Assembly: GCA_948473115.1 (NCBI GenBank)
Contig: CAOKWI010000025.1
Location: 1 to 53,298 of the forward strand
DNA length: 53,298 nucleotides
Origin: an uncultured Lachnospiraceae bacterium
GTDB taxonomy: Bacteria > Bacillota > Clostridia > Lachnospirales > Lachnospiraceae
Reading direction: 5' to 3'
Each line of letters begins with the position of its first letter. Position 1 is the stretch's first letter. Positions 9,931-19,096 of the stretch are shown here, piece by piece. The position numbers and the translations under genes were made by a program. Below the pieces are notes generated by a model. It saw nothing but the letters and a program-made list of their open reading frames with translations. It made no database searches and was not told the DNA's origin.

Positions 9931-10077
9931 GTGAGAAAAGGAACAGGAATACAAATTGCCGGAAAGGAACAGATATTCGGATGTTGTAGACGCAAAGGTA
10001 TGAAAACCATGATCGGGAATCCGGCGTCATAAGGTAGATCCGCAGTAATGGAAGAATCAGGAGGGGAAATCAGCAAA

Positions 10078-11649
10078 ATGAACAACCAGCAAACAAATAA
10101 TAGCCAGCAAAGAAACAACGGCCAGCAGGCAGACAAGACCCAGCAGACAGACAAGACCCAGCAGGTAGACAAGACCCAGCAGGCAGACAAGACCCAGCAG
10201 GCAGGTAAAACCCAGTATAACGAGAGAAACATTTCCATGGTCATGGATATGTATGAATTGACTATGTCCAACGGGTATTTTAATAACGGCAACCAGGATA
10301 CCCTGGTGGCTTTTGATGTATTTTACAGGAATAATCCGGATAACGCGGGTTTTTCCATTTTCGCGGGACTGGAGCAGGTGGTGGAATACATACAGAACCT
10401 GCATTTCAGCGAAGAGGATGTGGAATATCTGCGCACCAGGAATCTGTTTACGGAGGAATTTCTGGAGTATCTGCTCCATTTCCGGTTCAGGGGCGATATT
10501 TATGCCATGCCCGAGGGGACGATCATGTACCCGAATGAGCCGGTCATGACGGTGGTGGCTCCGCTGATCGATGCCCAGCTGATTGAGACAGCCGTTTTGC
10601 TGCAGATCAATCACCAGTCCCTGATCGCCACCAAGACCAACCGGATCGTGCGGGCGGCAAACGGCAAGCCGGTGTCCGATTTTGGGGCAAGGCGTGCCCA
10701 CAATGTGGATGCGGCGGTCTATGGGGCAAGGGCGGCCTACATCGGCGGTGCGGTGGGAACGGCCACGGTGCTGGCGGGGCAGATGTTCCACATTCCCATT
10801 TCCGGCACCATGGCCCACAGCTGGGTGATGTCCTTTGAGAATGAATATGAGGCCTTTAAGGCATACGCGGAGAGCTATCCTGACGCCACGGTGCTGCTGG
10901 TGGATACTTATGATGTGCTGCACAGCGGCGTTCCCAATGCCATTCGCGTGGCCGGAGAAATCCTGGAACCCATGGGAAAGCGGCTGAAGGGCATCCGTCT
11001 GGATTCCGGCGACCTTGCCTATCTGTCAAAGGAGGCAAGGAAACTTCTGGATGAAGCGGGGCTGAGGGACTGCATTATTGTGGCTTCCAACAGCCTGGAC
11101 GAGTACACCATTTCCTCCCTGAACCGGCAGGAGGCGCTGATCGACAGCTATGGCGTGGGCGAGAAGCTGATCACTTCCTCCACCACTCCCGTATTTGGGG
11201 CGGTTTATAAGCTGGCGGCTGTGGAGAAGGACGGTAAATTCATACCCAAGATCAAGATCTCGGAGACGGCGGAGAAGATCACCAATCCGGGCATCAAGGA
11301 AGTATACAGAGTGTATGACAAAGAGGGCAAGGCAGTGGCGGATTATCTCACCGTGAAGGGGGAAGAGATCGACACCACAGCCCCCGTGCGCTATGTGGAT
11401 CCCATTCATTACTGGAAGAACCGGAGTTTTGTGGACTGCACCTTCAAGCCGCTGCAGAAGCAGATCTTTCAAAACGGCGAGCTGGTATACAAACTGCCTT
11501 CCCTGGATGAGATCAGGAATTATGTGAGGAACCAGCTGGAAAATGAGATCTGGAAGGAAGAACAGCGCTTTGAGAATTCCCATACCCATTATTTGGACAT
11601 GAGCCCTGCCATGTTTGAACTGAAGATGGGACTGCTGCATGAGAAGTAA
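10078..11649 (+). CDS. pncB: Nicotinate phosphoribosyltransferase with repetitive N-terminal tail
   Basis: A 523-residue enzyme that joins nicotinate to PRPP with ATP hydrolysis to give nicotinate mononucleotide in the Preiss-Handler NAD salvage route. Family signatures include MDMYELTMSNGYF, the AHSWVMSFENEYEAF segment with the expected phosphoryl-accepting histidine, RLDSGDLAYLSKEARK and a GEKLITSSTTPVFG phosphate-binding region. The first 45 or so residues are unusual: Asn/Gln-rich, then five copies of QQADKT encoded by an 18-bp tandem repeat. The conserved enzyme begins only after this tail (NISMVMDMYELTM). The ATG at 10078 has AGGAGGGG (10059-10066) upstream; an ATG at 10048 lies before the site. 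The 147 bases before the gene show nothing I can name. Confidence 0.92.
   Translation: MNNQQTNNSQQRNNGQQADKTQQTDKTQQVDKTQQADKTQQAGKTQYNERNISMVMDMYELTMSNGYFNNGNQDTLVAFDVFYRNNPDNAGFSIFAGLEQVVEYIQNLHFSEEDVEYLRTRNLFTEEFLEYLLHFRFRGDIYAMPEGTIMYPNEPVMTVVAPLIDAQLIETAVLLQINHQSLIATKTNRIVRAANGKPVSDFGARRAHNVDAAVYGARAAYIGGAVGTATVLAGQMFHIPISGTMAHSWVMSFENEYEAFKAYAESYPDATVLLVDTYDVLHSGVPNAIRVAGEILEPMGKRLKGIRLDSGDLAYLSKEARKLLDEAGLRDCIIVASNSLDEYTISSLNRQEALIDSYGVGEKLITSSTTPVFGAVYKLAAVEKDGKFIPKIKISETAEKITNPGIKEVYRVYDKEGKAVADYLTVKGEEIDTTAPVRYVDPIHYWKNRSFVDCTFKPLQKQIFQNGELVYKLPSLDEIRNYVRNQLENEIWKEEQRFENSHTHYLDMSPAMFELKMGLLHEK
10123..10212 (+). repeat. Five 18-bp tandem repeats encoding QQADKT in pncB
   Basis: Units at 10123, 10141, 10159, 10177 and 10195 follow the pattern CAGCAGGCAGACAAGACC, with single-base changes in the third codon and a weaker last unit. 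All are in frame, so copy-number changes would lengthen or shorten the tail without a frameshift. Confidence 0.9.
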
Positions 11650-11683
11650 GGAATTGTTCTTAAGGAAATACGGCTGAAAGGCG

Positions 11684-11710
11684 GGAACCTTTTTGAAATT
11701 GCAGATATCT
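11684..11710 (+). promoter_or_regulatory. Candidate ECF-sigma promoter of the histidine kinase operon
   Basis: GGAACC (11684-11689) preceded by G and followed by TTTTT, a 15-base gap, then ATATCT (11705-11710) followed by TATA. The layout matches the sites at 15185 and 18910. The TTG start of the kinase is 37 bases downstream of the -10. Confidence 0.55.
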
Positions 11711-11747
11711 TATAGTTAGAAGATTCATTCAAGGAGGAACTGCGGAT

Positions 11748-14366
11748 TTGTTGTCATTGTTTATTGGAATACAATTGGCAGGTATAGCTGTTCTGCTGAT
11801 AGAGATCCTGTACATACTACAGCAGAGGCCATCGTGGATGCAGACGAATCTCCTGATCATAGTACTGGCGACCCTTGTGAATTTCGTTGGATACCTGTTT
11901 GAACTCCAGGCGCCGTCAAAGGAGATCGCGCTTCAGTCGGTAAAGTTTTTGTATCTTGGAAAACCGTATATCATATTAGCCACTTTTATCTTTGTCATGC
12001 GGTTTTACAATATACATATCCCAAAGTGGGTCAAGTATGTATTATGCTCCCTGCATATTGGAATCAGCCTGTTGGTGTTTACATGCGATAAGCATTCGCT
12101 GTTTTACAGTAGTATTGATTATACGCAGGAGGGGTACTTTCCGCATCTGGTGCTGGGACACAGCCCGATCTATATATTATACAGCGGTCTGATACTGGTC
12201 TATCTCCTGGTCCTGTCGGTGGTGGGAATATACAGATATAGAATGACAACGGGGGCAAGGGAGAAAAAGCAGGTGCTGTACCTGACGGCCATCGTGGTAG
12301 TTGCGGGAATCGGTTTTGTGGTATATTTCAGCGGTATTATGAAAGGATATGATGCCACGCTTCCGGCTTACCTGGTCTGTACATTGCTGCTGCTGGTGGT
12401 CATGCTGAAGTATAATCTGCTGGATACCATGGACCTGGCAAAGGAACATGTGATCGATGAATTTACAGACGGTCTGCTGGTACTGAATAAATACCACCAG
12501 CTGATCTATGTCAATCCGCAGTTTCGGGTCATTTATCCCGACTTCGACGGGATGGATCAGGACGGGATCATACAAAAGCTGGAGTATTTATGTCTGAGTA
12601 AGAAGCAGCTTTCCCTGAATCAGCGGGTATATGAAGTACATGAAAAGGATATTGTAAAGAGCTCGGCATTTTATGGGAAATTGCTGATAGTACGGGATAT
12701 TACGGAGATTTATGAATATACGATACAATTGGAAAACGCGAACCAGGCTAAAACAGATTTCCTGGCAAGGATGTCCCATGAGATCCGCACCCCCATTAAC
12801 GCGGTTCTGGGAATGGATGAAATGATTCTGCGGGAAAGCGGAGAGGAGGAAATTAAGAAGTATGCCCTGGATATCAAGGCATCGGCAAGTACCCTGCTGG
12901 CGCTGATCAATGATATATTGGATACCGCGAAGATAGAATCTGGGAAATTGGAGATCATACCGGCCGAATATGCCCTGGACAGTCTGTTGAATGATATCGT
13001 CAACATGATCTATGTGAAAGCGAGGGACAAAAATCTCACGTTCCTGCTGAAAGTAGAAGAAACCATACCGAATCATCTGTTCGGGGACGATGTGCGAATC
13101 CGTCAGGTGCTCATAAATTTGTTAAATAATGCGGTGAAATATACGGAAAAGGGAGTTGTGACACTGGATGTTTCCGCAATGCCGGCAGGTACGGAGGTGG
13201 TATTACACTTTTCGGTCAGGGATACAGGAATCGGGATCAAGGAAGAGGATATGCCTAAACTGTATGCCGCTTTTGAAAGGATAGAGGAGGAAAGGAACCG
13301 ACATACGGAGGGGACCGGTCTGGGCATGAATATCGTGGTCGATCTCCTCGACCTGATGGGCAGCAGCCTGAAGGTGGAGAGCGAATATGGTAAGGGAACT
13401 ACCTTTTCCTTCTCGCTGCATCAGGCGGTAATAGAAAACCAGCCCATCGGAAATTTTGAGGAGCGGAGCAGAAACTTATATCAGGAAGAGCATTACATGG
13501 CCAGCTTTGTTGCACCAGAGATCAGGGTTCTGGTGGTGGATGACAATGAAATGAACCGGCGTGTATTCAAAGGATTATTAAAGCAGACGCAGGTACAGGT
13601 CATGGAGGCGGCATCCGGTTATGAATGCCTGGATCTGGTCCAGACAGAACGGTTTGATATAATTTTTATGGATCACATGATGCCGGAACTGGATGGGATT
13701 GAAACGCTGCACCGGATGAAGCAGCTTCCGGGAAATAAATGTAAGGACGTCCCGGTGGTGATCCTTACGGCAAATGCTATCGTGGGCGCAAGGGAGAAAT
13801 ATCTGGAGGAGGGCTTTGACGATTACCTGTCAAAGCCCATACAGGGAGCAAAGCTGGAAGCGCTTATCATACGCAATATTCCGGAGGTCCCATTGGGATC
13901 CGGTGCGGGTGTCACCCCAGGGCGGCAGGGAACCGCGCCGGATATGCCAGAGCCCAAGGAGGCTGTTCCGGATATCCCGGAATTCGACCTGGATTATGCA
14001 AGGCAGTACTTCGGGGAAGAGCAGCTGCTTCTGATGACCATGCAGGACGTGTATCAGGAATTGCCGGATATTATGGAGAAGCTTCAGAATAAATATGATG
14101 AGATTATGGCACAGGAACAGACCGCCCGGCAGGAGACGGTAAAAAATTACCGCATAGAGGTCCATGCCTTAAAAAGCAATACGGCCATGGTCGGCGCGCT
14201 GATCCTGTCCAAGCTGGCAAGGCTTTTGGAACTGGCTGCAATCGAGGGAGACCTGGAGAGAATCCGGACATTGCACCCCATACTGATGGAAGAACTGGAA
14301 AAGCACCGTTCCTATATGCAGCCGTTGGAAATTCAGGGAGGAAAGGAAGACGATTTATGGATATGA
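11748..14366 (+). CDS. Hybrid sensor histidine kinase with 7TM-type sensor, receiver and Hpt domains
   Basis: An 872-residue membrane sensor. Residues 1-225 form about seven membrane segments like the histidine-kinase N-terminal 7TM region. A PAS-like segment follows (about 235-320: LLVLNKYHQLIYVNPQFR). The HisKA box is FLARMSHEIRTPINAV with H344. The ATPase has the N box at N457/N460/N461 and DTGIGI (D492-G496) plus GTGLGM. A receiver (591-710) has D598/D599, phospho-acceptor D642, T674 and K696. A C-terminal Hpt-like helix has H806 in EVHALKSNTAMVG. A full phosphorelay can therefore run within one protein. The start is TTG at 11748, ten bases after AAGGAGG (11731-11737); TTG 11751 is possible. 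The stop overlaps the next gene. Confidence 0.92.
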   Translation: MLSLFIGIQLAGIAVLLIEILYILQQRPSWMQTNLLIIVLATLVNFVGYLFELQAPSKEIALQSVKFLYLGKPYIILATFIFVMRFYNIHIPKWVKYVLCSLHIGISLLVFTCDKHSLFYSSIDYTQEGYFPHLVLGHSPIYILYSGLILVYLLVLSVVGIYRYRMTTGAREKKQVLYLTAIVVVAGIGFVVYFSGIMKGYDATLPAYLVCTLLLLVVMLKYNLLDTMDLAKEHVIDEFTDGLLVLNKYHQLIYVNPQFRVIYPDFDGMDQDGIIQKLEYLCLSKKQLSLNQRVYEVHEKDIVKSSAFYGKLLIVRDITEIYEYTIQLENANQAKTDFLARMSHEIRTPINAVLGMDEMILRESGEEEIKKYALDIKASASTLLALINDILDTAKIESGKLEIIPAEYALDSLLNDIVNMIYVKARDKNLTFLLKVEETIPNHLFGDDVRIRQVLINLLNNAVKYTEKGVVTLDVSAMPAGTEVVLHFSVRDTGIGIKEEDMPKLYAAFERIEEERNRHTEGTGLGMNIVVDLLDLMGSSLKVESEYGKGTTFSFSLHQAVIENQPIGNFEERSRNLYQEEHYMASFVAPEIRVLVVDDNEMNRRVFKGLLKQTQVQVMEAASGYECLDLVQTERFDIIFMDHMMPELDGIETLHRMKQLPGNKCKDVPVVILTANAIVGAREKYLEEGFDDYLSKPIQGAKLEALIIRNIPEVPLGSGAGVTPGRQGTAPDMPEPKEAVPDIPEFDLDYARQYFGEEQLLLMTMQDVYQELPDIMEKLQNKYDEIMAQEQTARQETVKNYRIEVHALKSNTAMVGALILSKLARLLELAAIEGDLERIRTLHPILMEELEKHRSYMQPLEIQGGKEDDLWI

Positions 14367-15136
14367 AACGAATCATGTTGATTGGGAAATTTAATACCAC
14401 GGTTCAGAATTTAAACAGGATTTTAGGAAAGGAATACCAGATACAGCTGGCGCCGGATCAGGTGGAGGTGGTCATTGGAATGCTGAAAATGGAAGTCCCG
14501 GATCTGGTTCTGGTCTCCACCGCGGGGATGGAGGAATATCACAGGGACATTTTCTCGCACCTTCAGGAGAACTATTCCTACATTCCGGTAGTCTATGTGG
14601 GAACTGGGGAGGAATTAAGACTGTTCAAGGACTTTGAGGAATCGGATCAGTTCCAGGCAATCGCAAGACCGGTACAGGTAAGGGATATTTCATGGGCAAT
14701 TTCACAGAAATTGTCAGGAGACGTGGAGAGCCAGGAGGATGTGGAGGAGGAAGAGAGGGCTTCTTGGGAGAAAAAGAGGGTATTTATTATTGATGACAGT
14801 GGAATCCAGCGTAATATGCTGCAGAATCTGTTAAAAAGCAAATATGAGGTGATGACTGCAGAATCCGGTATGGAGGCGCTGCGGATGATGAGGAAATGGC
14901 TGCCGGATCTGATCCTGCTGGATTATGATATGCCAGATCACGACGGAAAAGAAATTTTTACCATGCTGCAGAAGGAGAAAAGATATTGTGAGATCCCTGT
15001 GGTATTTCTGACAGGTGTCAAAGAGAAAGAAAAAATACAGGCAGTGCTGGGGATGGTGCCTGCCGGGTATCTTTTGAAGCCTGTGGAACAGGGCAGGCTT
15101 ATGGAACTGCTGGAGAGTCTTGTCGAAAATCCTTGA
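14357..15136 (+). CDS. Response regulator with a degenerate and a complete receiver domain
   Basis: A 259-residue protein with no DNA-binding domain. The C-terminal half (140-257) is a full receiver: D146/D147, phospho-acceptor D189 in LILLDYDMPDHDG, T219 and K241 in LLKPVE. The N-terminal half (1-118) folds as a receiver by pattern, but the acidic pocket is missing and serine sits where the phospho-acceptor should be (LVLVST). An acidic linker joins the two. The ATG overlaps the kinase stop by ten bases, so the pair is translationally coupled and is probably one relay. It likely acts by protein contact, not by transcription; partners are unknown. Confidence 0.88.
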   Translation: MDMKRIMLIGKFNTTVQNLNRILGKEYQIQLAPDQVEVVIGMLKMEVPDLVLVSTAGMEEYHRDIFSHLQENYSYIPVVYVGTGEELRLFKDFEESDQFQAIARPVQVRDISWAISQKLSGDVESQEDVEEEERASWEKKRVFIIDDSGIQRNMLQNLLKSKYEVMTAESGMEALRMMRKWLPDLILLDYDMPDHDGKEIFTMLQKEKRYCEIPVVFLTGVKEKEKIQAVLGMVPAGYLLKPVEQGRLMELLESLVENP

Positions 15137-15184
15137 AGAAGGGCGTGGCAGAAAGAAGAAATTTGTCATAAAATGGAAATACCG

Positions 15185-15211
15185 GGAACCTTTTCCGGCT
15201 TTTATGTATCT
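15185..15211 (+). promoter_or_regulatory. Candidate autoregulatory ECF-sigma promoter
   Basis: GGAACC (15185-15190) with flanking G and TTTT, a 15-base gap and GTATCT (15206-15211). It lies 67 bases before the sigma gene and matches the sites at 11684 and 18910, as expected for a self-controlled ECF operon. Confidence 0.6.
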
Positions 15212-15278
15212 ACTTTTCATGAGGTATTTTTTGAATCATGGAGCGTACTAAAAGACATAGAAAGAGGTTTCGAATGCG

Positions 15279-15740
15279 ATGAAACAAATGGAATTTTGTG
15301 AGCGGATCAGTCAATACAGATACCAATTTTACATAATTGCTTATGCGATTCTGGAGAATGAAGCAGATGCGGAGGATGCGGTATGTAACGCTATCTTAAG
15401 CGGATATGAGCATTTGACGCAATTAAAGAATCCGAATAAATTTAAGTCGTGGATGATCACTATTACGAAAAATGAAGCCTTAAAACTCCGCCGTAAGAGG
15501 ATGGAACTTCCGGGTGATGAAAATGTGGAGCGATTGCTGCCGCCGGTTCAGGACAGTCATAATGAATTATGGGACATCGTGCAGACACTGAAGGAAGAAT
15601 TCCGTATCGTTGTTGTGCTGTTTTATTACAACAACCTTTCTCTTCGGGAAATTTCCGCGGTGCTGGATATTCCTGTAGGAACAGTAAAATCACGCCTGAA
15701 CCGCGGAAGGGAGCTCTTAAAGGAAGCATTGGATGAATAG
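15279..15740 (+). CDS. ECF-type RNA polymerase sigma factor
   Basis: A 153-residue sigma-70 family factor with only regions 2 and 4. Region 2 covers residues 13-75 (EADAEDAVCNAILSGYEHL, then FKSWMITITKNEALKLRR, the strand-opening helix). Region 4 covers 100-150, ending in LSLREISAVLDIPVGTVKSRL, a helix-turn-helix for the -35 element. The next gene, 14 bases downstream, is a membrane protein of the anti-sigma type, the usual pairing. A promoter of ECF shape lies upstream, so it probably drives its own synthesis. The specific ECF subgroup is not assigned. Confidence 0.92.
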   Translation: MKQMEFCERISQYRYQFYIIAYAILENEADAEDAVCNAILSGYEHLTQLKNPNKFKSWMITITKNEALKLRRKRMELPGDENVERLLPPVQDSHNELWDIVQTLKEEFRIVVVLFYYNNLSLREISAVLDIPVGTVKSRLNRGRELLKEALDE

Positions 15741-15754
15741 GTGGAATAACAGAT

Positions 15755-16828
15755 ATGAAAAAATTTGACAAGAAGATGAAAAAACTTTTCAAAAAAATAG
15801 AGGTTCCCGCATCCTATGATGAAAAAGTGGATAAAATCCTGCTTGGTATCATGAAAAAGGAACCCGTCCTGGAAAAGCGAAGAAACAGCAGCCCCCTGAT
15901 TCGACTTGCTGTCTTTCTGCTTTGTATTTTCTGCGCTGTTTCCCTGTATACCATTGATGCCAACGCGAATATTTTTGCTGTCTTTAAGGAAACCATTATG
16001 GATTTCCTGGGAAGAGGAAGCGCTCAGGACGATATGGAGGAACTGGGAGTGGAAAGTGAGAGACAATCTGTGGAAAGCAAGCCGGACCTGATGATGGAAC
16101 TTCAGGAATCGGTGATGGACAGTCACAGCATTTATCTGCTGGTAAAAATGACGGCACCCCCTGACATTAGGTTTGAGGAAAAGATTTTGTTTGATTATTT
16201 CTGCTTCTGTAAAGGATCAAATTATAATGTGAACCAGCTGCTGGGCGGTTCCATTTCCTGTGAATTGCTGGAGGTAAGCGAGGACCGTCCCAATATAGCT
16301 ACTTATGTGGTCAGCCTGGTATTCGATGAGGTTCTGGAGGAGGGAAGCGAGGTGACGGTCTGCTTCAAGGATTTGACCAGGGATCCCTATTCGTCTGCCT
16401 CGGAGCTGCTGATAGACGGGGTGTGGAGCCTTACATTCTTTTACCATCCCACTGTCACCGATCATGTTGAGATTGAGGGAACGCCGGATATGGTGTTTCC
16501 TTTTATCAATACGACGGCGGAATTGAAGAAGCTGGAATTATCGCCCTTTGGGATCCTGGTGTGTGCGGATGTCTCTAACTTTCCCAGCGATGAACTGGGT
16601 GTCTCGGATACGAATATTGCCATCCGGCTGAAAATGATAGACGGAAGTGAACTTACAGTGGTAAGCCATGACACGGAAAAGCAGGGATATGTACAGGGCG
16701 GAAGCATTTCCTTTAGTGACGAGGGAGAAAGGACTTATGAACAGGTGAACCTGGAATTCACTAATATGATCAATGTCGGAAAGGTAGTAGGAGTCTATAT
16801 AGAGGACCTGTATGTGCCGGTTAAGTAG
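15755..16828 (+). CDS. Membrane-anchored anti-sigma factor, DUF4179-type
   Basis: A 357-residue single-pass protein. The basic cytoplasmic N-terminus (1-47, with VPASYDEKVDKIL) should bind the sigma factor. A membrane helix spans about 48-65 (LIRLAVFLLCIFCAVSLYTI). The rest is an extracytoplasmic beta-rich region with DANANIFAVFKETI just past the membrane, the pattern seen in DUF4179 proteins that pair with ECF factors. It probably holds the sigma factor at the membrane until an envelope signal releases it, which is inference from context. Confidence 0.82.
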   Translation: MKKFDKKMKKLFKKIEVPASYDEKVDKILLGIMKKEPVLEKRRNSSPLIRLAVFLLCIFCAVSLYTIDANANIFAVFKETIMDFLGRGSAQDDMEELGVESERQSVESKPDLMMELQESVMDSHSIYLLVKMTAPPDIRFEEKILFDYFCFCKGSNYNVNQLLGGSISCELLEVSEDRPNIATYVVSLVFDEVLEEGSEVTVCFKDLTRDPYSSASELLIDGVWSLTFFYHPTVTDHVEIEGTPDMVFPFINTTAELKKLELSPFGILVCADVSNFPSDELGVSDTNIAIRLKMIDGSELTVVSHDTEKQGYVQGGSISFSDEGERTYEQVNLEFTNMINVGKVVGVYIEDLYVPVK

Positions 16829-16971
16829 CTGTTCTGAAGCAGGAAGGCGGGGCATCCTGGAGTATTCAGCACATTGGCCGTGGAAATAAAGTCAGGCTTA
16901 AAGCGTAAGCCCCGTATGGGAAACGCATTGATCGGCGCATCCTATGTCGGATTTGGGCTTGGGAGGTCAGA

Positions 16972-17274
16972 ATGAAGTATCTATTGCTATATTTGATTGT
17001 GCCGGCAGCACTTTCTTTCCTGATGCAGAGCATATTGTGCCATAAGGTGAAAAAAGGGATACTGCGCCACGGCGTGTTGGTTTTTCCGGTTATTTCCGCA
17101 ATAATGGGGGTATATATAATGTTGACACAGTGCGGGGATGCTTTTGGTGGACTTGGCATCATTGCGGCGGTTCTCTGGTTTGCCAGAGGGTGCTGTACCG
17201 CCCTGGGCTATGGGGCGGCATGGTTGCTCTTCCATATGACAAAAAGGAGGAAAGGCAGGGGACAGGAGGATTAA
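16972..17274 (+). CDS. Small three-helix membrane protein, unknown
   Basis: A 100-residue protein with three predicted membrane helices (about 2-24, 32-52 and 60-88) and a short basic C-terminal tail (TKRRKGRGQED). I do not recognise a family. It begins 143 bases after the anti-sigma gene, with GGGAGG before the ATG, and ends 8 bases before the lipoprotein start, so it is probably the third gene of the sigma operon. Confidence 0.65.
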   Translation: MKYLLLYLIVPAALSFLMQSILCHKVKKGILRHGVLVFPVISAIMGVYIMLTQCGDAFGGLGIIAAVLWFARGCCTALGYGAAWLLFHMTKRRKGRGQED

Positions 17275-17282
17275 GGCAGGGT

Positions 17283-18902
17283 ATGAAGAAAAAAACAGTA
17301 GTGTTTATGACAGTCGCAATGCTGCTGACAGGATGCGGCAGTACGGACACCGCTTCAGGAGGAGCAGCTGGCGGCACTGAGGATATGGCAAGTGTGCCGG
17401 AAACCGGAACGGAAGCAGTGTCAGACCCCGCCGGGCAGGAGACTGCTTCGGGGGAAGTCGGTACAGGTAACCAGAGTGATTCTGCGGAAAGCTACGGAAT
17501 CAGGAAGCCGGAAGAGACGGAGTATACCTGGCAGGAATATACGGTAACACTGCCGGATGGCTGGGAAGGCCGCTGTGTGATGGAGGAAAATGAGGTGGGA
17601 TTCTCAATCTACCAGAAAGCCTCTTATGAAATAGACGATACAACGGGATATATCTGCGGATTTTTCCACACCCAGGAGCCTGTGGAATATGACTACGGCA
17701 AGGAGATCATTGCCTACACGGAGGATGGGACGCTTTATTACATGGTCCAGCCTACGGATGTCCCCTGTGATACGGAGGACGACGAAATCGCAGGGGAATA
17801 TCTGAGGATGTGCCAGCAGGTGCCCCAGCTGAGAAATTCCCTACAGATTGCGGTTCCAGGCATTCATGACCATGCGGACGAATACATACTTCCCACCAGC
17901 AGTCTTTTCCCGCTGGATCCCGTGATGCTGGGGGACTTTTCGGACAACACCCTCTGGATCGCGAGAAATGAGATATACGCCCGCCATGGCAGGCAGTTTA
18001 CCAATGGGTACCTACAGCAGTATTTTAACAGGTGTACCTGGTATGAGGGGGAGATACCGCCGCAGGAGTTCCAGGAAAGCGTCCTCAGCCAGGTGGAAAG
18101 AGATAATGTAAAGCTGTTGTCTGCCGCGGAAAAGGAATACGACAGGCAGTATCCGTATCCGAAACAGTGTCAGGTGTCCGCCACTGCGTCGGAGGATCTG
18201 GACGGTGACGGCAGGAAGGACAGGATCGGCTATCAGGTGGAGGAACAGGAAAGCGGGGAGATCCTTTGTATGCTTACCGTAAACGGGGACACCTATATCG
18301 CCAATGAACTGGCTGACGCCGCATATGACATGGCGATGATGAATCCAACCCTGTACTGCTTCTATATTACCGATATTCTGGAAGAGGACGGTACTTTGGA
18401 GATTGCTGTTCTTGACGAGGGGCCAAGCGATGATCCGGTGACTTATTTCTTTCAATATGACGGCGCCTTGTCCTGCATCGGGTATGTCCCGGGATTTCCC
18501 TTTGCGGGGATAAACGGCGGCTTGAATGGCTTTAACGGATACGGCGGGATTACCGGGTATTCCCAGATGGACTTGATCGAGACCGCATTCGTACAGGAGT
18601 ATTGGCTGTACAGTGACGGCGACATTATGGAGATGGGACCGGCATGGTATGATTTTATGCCCTCTCCGGGACACGTATTATATGAGGTCATGCCCGTATA
18701 CTGTGAGCCGGAAGAGACATCGGCGATGGCCGTGATCCCGGCCCAGGAGGAAGTCTTTTTCCTTGGCACAGACGGGGAGTGTTGGATCCTGGTAAAAGGC
18801 AAGGACGGCAGCCAGGGCTATATGCTTGTGGAAAACGGTAAAATTGTGACTTTAAATAAGCCTGCGGAAGAGGTATTTTCCGGCCTGCAGTATTCCGGTT
18901 AA
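17283..18902 (+). CDS. Secreted lipoprotein with YARHD-like domain
   Basis: A 539-residue lipoprotein. The signal peptide ends in the lipobox LLTGC, so the mature protein is tethered to the outer face of the membrane. A Ser/Gly/Glu-rich linker follows to about residue 75. The sequence WIARNEIYARHGRQFTN is the YARHD signature, common in Clostridia surface proteins. The C-terminal part has an EF-hand-like DLDGDGRKD and Gly-rich strands. I chose the ATG at 17283 because the signal peptide begins there; the longer reading from 17130 overlaps the upstream gene. It is the last gene of the sigma operon, which suggests an envelope-sensing or response role. Its biochemical function is unknown. Confidence 0.8.
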   Translation: MKKKTVVFMTVAMLLTGCGSTDTASGGAAGGTEDMASVPETGTEAVSDPAGQETASGEVGTGNQSDSAESYGIRKPEETEYTWQEYTVTLPDGWEGRCVMEENEVGFSIYQKASYEIDDTTGYICGFFHTQEPVEYDYGKEIIAYTEDGTLYYMVQPTDVPCDTEDDEIAGEYLRMCQQVPQLRNSLQIAVPGIHDHADEYILPTSSLFPLDPVMLGDFSDNTLWIARNEIYARHGRQFTNGYLQQYFNRCTWYEGEIPPQEFQESVLSQVERDNVKLLSAAEKEYDRQYPYPKQCQVSATASEDLDGDGRKDRIGYQVEEQESGEILCMLTVNGDTYIANELADAAYDMAMMNPTLYCFYITDILEEDGTLEIAVLDEGPSDDPVTYFFQYDGALSCIGYVPGFPFAGINGGLNGFNGYGGITGYSQMDLIETAFVQEYWLYSDGDIMEMGPAWYDFMPSPGHVLYEVMPVYCEPEETSAMAVIPAQEEVFFLGTDGECWILVKGKDGSQGYMLVENGKIVTLNKPAEEVFSGLQYSG

Positions 18903-18909
18903 ATTTTTG

Positions 18910-18936
18910 GGAACCTTTTACCTTTACAAAGTATCT
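18910..18936 (+). promoter_or_regulatory. Candidate ECF-sigma promoter of the LysM gene
   Basis: GGAACC (18910-18915), flanked by G and TTTT, a 15-base gap and GTATCT (18931-18936) followed by TATA. It is the closest of the three sites to a shared consensus. The start codon is about 160 bases downstream. Confidence 0.6.
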
Positions 18937-19096
18937 TATATACAGACAGGGAAACCGCGTAATGTCTGAAAAGAACCGCTATAAAAATGAGACTATGGGA
19001 CGGGAGGAACCAGGCTGCGGGATCCACAACTAGCATAGCCCGGCCTGGAAAAGGGTACGCACGGCTATGACTTTATATGATACGGAGGAATGGGTA

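Noticed and set aside
16919..16950. A further ECF-like site (GGAAAC and CTATGTC) before the small membrane protein
   Set aside because: The spacing and -10 do not match the three consistent sites, so I kept it out of the regulon claim.
17130..17282. Longer N-terminal reading of the YARHD lipoprotein
   Set aside because: It would bury the lipoprotein signal peptide and overlaps the upstream small membrane gene.
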